DNA of 64,000 nt from Elysia chlorotica (lineage: Eukaryota; Mollusca; Gastropoda; Plakobranchidae). The position numbers were made by a program, and so were the translations under genes. The notes under the pieces were generated by a model. That model saw only the letters and a program-made list of their open reading frames with translations. It was not told the DNA's origin and did no database searches. Location of the stretch: contig RQTK01000178.1 of NCBI GenBank assembly GCA_003991915.1, forward strand, positions 245,715 to 309,714, read 5' to 3'. Positions 62,401 through 64,000 of the stretch are shown here, one piece after another (within the stretch, counting starts at the first letter, position 1; the number at the start of each line of letters is the position of its first letter).

Positions 62401-63102
62401 AAGCTAAAAAAGAGAAAGCATTTGGAGAAGAGAAATATAAAGACACTCATGAGCAAAATGTTCGTTTGGAAAAACAAGTCAGGGGCTTGAAAGAATCCTG
62501 TGAAACTCTAATAGAAAAGGAGAAAAAGAGTAAATCGAAGCTTTTAGAGATGGCTGTCAAGTATGAGACTATGCAAAAAGAAAACAAACAATATGGTGAG
62601 AATTACATATGTTTGTCACTTTTGAATTTTTTTTCTTGAAACTTCTCTTTACACAACTGAAACTTTTAGTGAAATCATCATAACTAGGATTGGATATTTT
62701 GAAAAGCTAAACATACAATGTCAAAGAAAAAAAATGGAAACCAAGATGATGTATTGCCAACTTCAACTAGAAATCTATTTCTGCTTCAGCAGTCTCAATT
62801 TCAGTATCATAAAATTTATCATCCATAATTCAAATAGCGATACAGGCAATGTTCACACTCCAACCAATGGTAGCATTAAGGGAGCATTAAAAACTATCTA
62901 ATTTTGCTAAAGATGCTTATTAATATTATATTTTATTTTTTATTTTTTACCATCTTATCTTCAGTATCTGAAATCAACAGGCTGAAAACATCTCTTGATT
63001 TTAGTGAGAGAAAGCTTAGGGAATGTCAAAAGCAACTGGATACAGTTGGGACAGCCCTTCTTGGAGACAGTTCCCATTTCCAAAAAGTCATAGCCAAATC
63101 TT
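34805..63102 (+). CDS. NUMA1: NuMA-like protein: Hook-like head plus long coiled coil (C-terminus off window)
   Basis: Sixteen plus-strand exons (two provisional) join in phase into about 2087 codons without a stop. Residues 1-165 form a Hook/NuMA-type helical head (FYLHLLEMLEQW; LELELSKIAIVLLG, cf. vertebrate SELELAKMTMLLL). A Ser/Pro-rich linker follows (TSPLRGLSIDASS), then heptad-rich coiled coil from about 307 to the end. SGETMGVVLDIQVEELK resembles the GEVLGDVLQLETLK stretch of vertebrate NuMA, and the last exon resembles the end of the NuMA rod (LKTSLDFSERKL, cf. VRSLEAQVAHADQQL). NuMA recruits dynein-dynactin and organises spindle poles. The tail that binds LGN and microtubules would lie beyond 64 kb. 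Human NuMA also has one very long rod exon, as here. Another Hook-domain coiled-coil protein is the main alternative. Confidence 0.7.
35541..35620 (+). CDS. NUMA1: NuMA-like exon 2
   Basis: TTTCCTAG acceptor, GTAAGT donor, 80 nt, phase 0 to 2. Encodes IRALWKKDAKILDLRSGHFY and LHLLEM. Confidence 0.75.
36225..36900 (+). mobile_element. LINE (CR1/L2-like) 3' remnant in NuMA-like intron 2
   Basis: Fragments in shifting frames read DDDKTEIVLIGNKA, then TKTLVTSFILSKLDYCNILL, ECLDQMAPTYISDCLK and VWNSFPKNVREAPSLEIFK. This is the standard C-terminal order of RT-associated LINE proteins. A 31-bp tandem duplication at 36546-36607 shifts the frame. Confidence 0.7.
37511..37587 (+). CDS. NUMA1: NuMA-like exon 3
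   Basis: TTTTCTAG acceptor, GTGAGT donor, 77 nt. Joined to exon 2 in phase 2 it reads EQWDKAGLVHSNDEDRLMCT and KIFLE. The longest open frame over this stretch is a different, spurious one; splice phase decides. Confidence 0.7.
37945..38060 (+). CDS. NUMA1: NuMA-like exon 4
   Basis: ATATATAG acceptor, GTAAGT donor, 116 nt, phase 1 to 0. Encodes DYYGNDRETRIDDFLKF and ends in KLELELSK, the conserved helix of the Hook-like head. Confidence 0.75.
38381..39162. mobile_element. Non-autonomous TIR element, CAGGRATG family, copy 2
   Basis: The left end is CAGGGATGCCACTTTTA and the right end, reverse-complemented, CAGGAATGTCACCTGG. Internal blocks match the element at 776-1103 in reverse orientation (GATCCGGACCCAAAT next to the end; AATTTCCGGAAATT). 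It lies in NuMA-like intron 4. Flanks AATTTATT and ATTATTAC are only partly alike, so no clean target duplication is claimed. Confidence 0.5.
39765..39951 (+). CDS. NUMA1: NuMA-like exon 5 (end of Hook-like head)
   Basis: TCTTTCAG acceptor, GTGAGT donor, 187 nt, phase 0 to 1. Encodes IAIVLLGIGVLDKNSQDF and HYDVLAIIQSVIQTG, comparable with the ELAVILKFVLDHEDG helix of NuMA. Confidence 0.75.
40163..40330 (+). repeat. Single end of a CAGGRATG-family element
   Basis: Begins CAGGGATGTCAAAG and carries a TTCCAGGAAAT block like the other copies, but no matching right end was found. The right boundary is arbitrary. Confidence 0.3.
41444..41800. mobile_element. MITE with perfect 13-bp TIRs and target-site duplication
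   Basis: The left end AGGGTGTCCAGCA (41444-41456) is the exact reverse complement of TGCTGGACACCCT (41788-41800). The direct repeat GCAGGACA flanks it at 41437-41444 and 41801-41808, sharing one base with the left end. Length about 357 bp, without coding capacity. The ends and the 7-8 bp duplication fit a hAT-type non-autonomous element. It lies in the NuMA-like intron after exon 5. Confidence 0.8.
42972..43067 (+). CDS. NUMA1: NuMA-like provisional exon 6
   Basis: ATATACAG acceptor, GTATAA donor, 96 nt, phase 1 in and out, so it fits exactly between exon 5 and the next one. Encodes DTLISWMQSTQNFYSSATYE and a Ser-rich end. Its polypyrimidine tract is weak. It may be alternative. Confidence 0.5.
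43946..44075 (+). repeat. Three-copy minisatellite, unit about 38 bp
   Basis: Units starting at 43946, 43998 and 44036 share GAAGTAGAGAAGAAAATGTA. The first unit is lengthened by a TA run. Confidence 0.85.
44184..44228 (+). CDS. NUMA1: NuMA-like provisional 45-nt microexon
   Basis: TTTTTCCAG acceptor, GTAATC donor, exactly 15 codons in phase 1-1 (VEVISQGHNQIQKQE). Reading through keeps the frame open into the exon at 48213. Support is splice-site and phase only. Confidence 0.45.
44229..48212. other. NuMA-like intron before exon 48213
   Basis: AT-rich intron. Apart from the YHGG-type fragment near 46.8-47.2 kb and a C-run/T-run at 47643-47672, no feature is recognised. Confidence 0.6.
46790..47175 (-). 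pseudogene. Decayed 'YHGG' transposon-associated coding fragment
   Basis: On the minus strand one frame reads SVLDRPNKVKQDYHGGKFFG followed by HCH. It resembles a RQAYHGGxFxGNHVH motif that I recall from uncharacterised repeat-encoded proteins of marine invertebrates. A further frame reads VAKNIQLDQRIVQAFKIESK and then LDEDLRRSI. Stops separate the pieces. The family name is unknown to me. Confidence 0.3.
48213..48493 (+). CDS. NUMA1: NuMA-like exon with Ser/Pro-rich linker
   Basis: TTTTGCACAG acceptor, GTTAAA donor, 281 nt, phase 1 to 0. Encodes a Thr/Ser/Pro-rich linker with PGSPLRVNLTLLNSSLRD and TQYAQSPQLIQK. Vertebrate NuMA has a similar SPxxD...TPQFQ linker before its coiled coil. Confidence 0.75.
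49146..49269 (+). CDS. NUMA1: NuMA-like exon, start of coiled coil
   Basis: TTTCTCAG acceptor, GTCAGA donor, 124 nt, phase 0 to 1. Encodes AILRQKETELRKLRRQMEEH and KYLLQDQVEAASQK, matching the position of RRLKKQLADERSNRDEL in NuMA. Confidence 0.8.
49637..50023 (-). CDS. Uncharacterised basic 128-aa ORF, antisense in NuMA-like intron
   Basis: An intact open frame begins MAGEKKRSRLRRSRY and is rich in Arg, Ser, Pro and Asn, with RSPQRRHSFRSATPPRKENR in its middle. No splice sites, domain or known family is apparent. It could be the N-terminal part of a retroelement ORF1 or gag, or chance. It lies next to a CTAGAT cluster. Confidence 0.25.
   Translation of the reverse strand: MAGEKKRSRLRRSRYLAATLNPNQIPPTTQSQTKLYQPSISRPIDTGPNLDLNPRQSENRHCSRSPQRRHSFRSATPPRKENRATRIRSRTTLPLMPPPDISQAASTITLQTAPNNNNIALINHFLLT
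50419..50481. repeat. (TTG)n(TTA)n microsatellite
   Basis: About 16 TTG units followed by 5 TTA units, in the NuMA-like intron. Confidence 0.95.
50688..50796 (+). CDS. NUMA1: NuMA-like exon with weak donor
   Basis: CTCTACAG acceptor, 109 nt, phase 1 to 2, encoding DATIIQLEKRIQALQRQKLQ and TELSEKSDEENRNTIDT. The donor must be AC/GTTGGT to keep the phase with the next exon, a weak site followed within 25 bases by a T run. Confidence 0.75.
50797..52748. other. NuMA-like intron
   Basis: Starts with a run of T. Contains a short CA/CG-rich stretch near 51660-51710. Nothing else identified. Confidence 0.6.
52749..52854 (+). CDS. NUMA1: NuMA-like coiled-coil exon
   Basis: CTTTTACAG acceptor, GTATGT donor, 106 nt, phase 2 to 0. 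Encodes LNLKVQSLEHYKTQYEMLEK and an AEEIRKLYCE end. Confidence 0.8.
53739..53985 (+). CDS. NUMA1: NuMA-like coiled-coil exon
   Basis: CATCAAG acceptor, GTAATT donor, 247 nt, phase 0 to 1. Encodes VVQQLQQMQTAKKEWETERQ and ends NELDDVNPLQHG at the splice. The KEW motif and its distance to the next exon match vertebrate NuMA. Confidence 0.8.
54454..54658. repeat. Short element with 11-bp terminal inverted repeats
   Basis: ACCAGGGTGAA at 54454-54464 is the reverse complement of TTCACCCTGGT at 54648-54658, 205 bp overall. It may be a small MITE. No target duplication is evident. Confidence 0.4.
54659..56574. other. NuMA-like intron, unassigned part
   Basis: Unique, somewhat GC-richer sequence with several non-overlapping open frames but no splice context or recognised domain. 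Two GTCGTACGACGGTT copies lie near 55640 and 55666. Confidence 0.4.
56575..56709 (-). repeat. tRNA-derived SINE or tRNA-like 3' sequence
   Basis: On the minus strand GGGAGCCGAGTTGGCTGAGT provides an A box and GGGTTCGAATCC a B box, followed by a short A-run. The acceptor stem does not close, so it is not a functional tRNA. It begins about 13 bp after the stop of the LINE ORF on the same strand. Confidence 0.6.
56722..57150 (-). mobile_element. LINE C-terminal restriction-like endonuclease domain ORF
   Basis: An intact 142-residue frame reads RPDIVIHSASTHQIIMVELT, then ARGFIGSSAYDLLTKL and a final SSQWIWSRRNE. This is the C-terminal PD-(D/E)xK-type nuclease region carried by LINEs of the R2/NeSL/Hero kind. 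Asp and Glu of the RPD...VELT core are present. RT and zinc-finger parts are missing (5' truncation). It is antisense in the NuMA-like gene and starts only about 50 bp before the acceptor of the long rod exon. Confidence 0.7.
57203..59982 (+). CDS. NUMA1: NuMA-like giant rod exon
   Basis: TTCATAAG acceptor, GTAATT donor, 2780 nt, phase 1 to 0, about 926 codons of continuous heptad-rich coiled coil (Glu, Lys, Leu, Gln rich, essentially no Pro). It begins GNTSGETMGVVLDIQVEELK. Residues encoded by 58141-58653 and 58654-59166 are an in-frame tandem duplication of 171 codons. Confidence 0.9.
58141..59166 (+). repeat. In-frame tandem duplication, 2 x 513 bp, in coiled coil
   Basis: Anchors such as GAAGAGATGGATCAAAATAA (58171 and 58684) and the start GAGAAAAAAATCAATG (58471 and 58984) are exactly 513 bp apart. 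Long stretches are identical at DNA level, pointing to a recent event. Confidence 0.9.
60383..62020 (+). CDS. NUMA1: NuMA-like second large rod exon
   Basis: TTAATTGCAG acceptor, GTAAGT donor, 1638 nt, phase 0-0, 546 codons of coiled coil beginning QLSVNNKKELARIQEDLKKE. It continues the rod without interruption from the preceding exon. Confidence 0.9.
62394..62595 (+). CDS. NUMA1: NuMA-like rod exon
   Basis: CTCTTTCAG acceptor, GTGAGA donor, 202 nt, phase 0 to 1. Encodes VNKAKKEKAFGEEKYKDTHE and MAVKYETMQKENKQY, similar to the MEKAKTHYDAKKQQNQEL region near the end of the NuMA rod. Confidence 0.8.
62965..63102 (+). CDS. NUMA1: NuMA-like last exon in window
   Basis: TATCTTCAG acceptor, GTGAGT donor, 138 nt, phase 1-1. 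Encodes INRLKTSLDFSERKLRECQK and QLDTVGTALLGD, aligned by eye with the end of the NuMA rod. The gene continues past 64 kb. Confidence 0.75.
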
Positions 63103-64000
63103 GTGAGTGATCTTATTTTTACTTGTATACCTTTCATTAGCTAGATCAAAAAGCCACATGGACAGTGCGTTTATGCAAGTTAATTTGCAGTCAGATGAGA
63201 ACGCATTTCATGATAAATTTATGCATAGGCTGAGTGTTCACAAAAAATTGTCCATATGATGAATTTTTTGTGTGTGCAATATGATAAGTGAATTTAAAAT
63301 GCAAGCCTTAAAGTCTTAACGCTTGTTTTGCAACTAAGCACATAAATAGGGCCACTACCTTTCTATACGTATATATGTATTTACCTTGAGCACTTATACT
63401 TATATATATATATATATATAAGTTGTTTTTTAGTCGAGTGGTCTCTGAGCTTCCACTCTTTTGCCTAGGGCCTTGAAAATGAAGGCAGCAGTTCTTTGTA
63501 GCTGCGTTGAGGTTGAATATAAAGTTTTATTGAGGTCAGGTCTTGAAGGAAGAAACTGTTGTCTGAGTTGGTTGAGACTGGGGCATTGGAACATTGTTCT
63601 ACGGTTACCAAATTCTCATCACACGGTGGACACAGTGGTGTGTGATATGAATTGAGTCTGTTCAGGTGAAAGTTGAGGGGAATGTGTTACGTTCTAAGAT
63701 GGAAAATAGCACATTGTTCTTTCCTCTGAAGAAGGTATACATACGTTCATGTAGTTTGACTGTGTTTTGGTGTCTGTACACAATTCTTCCGATCATCCCC
63801 CTTGTCCACTGGTTCGTCCATTATTCTTTAAACCCTGCGGCGCTTTGAAGACCGCCCGACGGCCAGATGGTCAGTCTGGGTCTGGCACGGATGACTGGGT
63901 GTGAAAAAATGGTGTGTGACATGACTGTTCACCTGGTTCAGCTGTTATCGGCAATATTTTTTTCCATTATTTCTATTTATAAGTTCATAAAACTATATAT
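63103..64000. other. NuMA-like intron at window end
   Basis: Contains a (TA)n run at about 63402-63420 and a moderately GC-rich stretch 63440-63900 with small open frames. No splice-compatible exon was identified. Confidence 0.5.

Overview
This is a window of animal nuclear DNA. It is AT-rich, with small exons bounded by GT/AG in long introns, abundant microsatellites and decayed retroelements and DNA transposons. The best guess is a mollusc, probably a heterobranch gastropod. That rests on gene content, CR1/jockey-like LINE debris, and scattered ladders of the self-complementary unit CTAGAT. I could run no database search, so all names come from recognising protein motifs and from splice-phase consistency.

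Layout: (1) About 1.2-7.2 kb, minus strand: three exons of a small zinc-knuckle gene of the UPF0547/C16orf87 family, whose 3' end lies off the left edge. Its large second-position intron holds a LINE remnant bounded by unusually long direct repeats. (2) About 7.2-11.7 kb: intergenic DNA rich in (GA)n, (CT)n and (TAA)n. (3) About 11.8-21.9 kb, minus strand: a complete six-exon PARP-family gene of 1399 codons. It has N-terminal RRM-like segments, a charged linker, KH-like segments, one degenerate macro domain and a C-terminal ADP-ribosyltransferase domain with an H-Y-E triad. Its overall plan is PARP14-like but its catalytic signature is tankyrase-like. (4) About 22.5-32.2 kb: a transposon graveyard with a LINE RNase H fragment, a broken Ty3/gypsy copy with two short LTRs, and a hAT transposase remnant. 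It also holds a possible 5' exon and promoter of the PARP gene near 28.6 kb. (5) About 34.8-63.1 kb and beyond, plus strand: at least sixteen exons of a NuMA (NUMA1) homologue. An N-terminal Hook-like domain is followed by a very long coiled coil, and the C-terminus is off the right edge. Its introns contain MITEs, LINE remnants and a small open LINE nuclease-domain ORF in antisense.

The three host genes do not form an obvious pathway. Functionally they concern a chromatin-associated small zinc protein, ADP-ribosylation (possibly antiviral or stress related) and spindle-pole organisation. No prokaryotic system, CRISPR array or functional RNA gene was found. The observations most worth following up are the PARP architecture with its extra cysteine cluster, the 171-codon in-frame duplication in the NuMA coiled coil, the 97-bp direct repeats around a LINE, and a MITE with perfect ends and target-site duplication.
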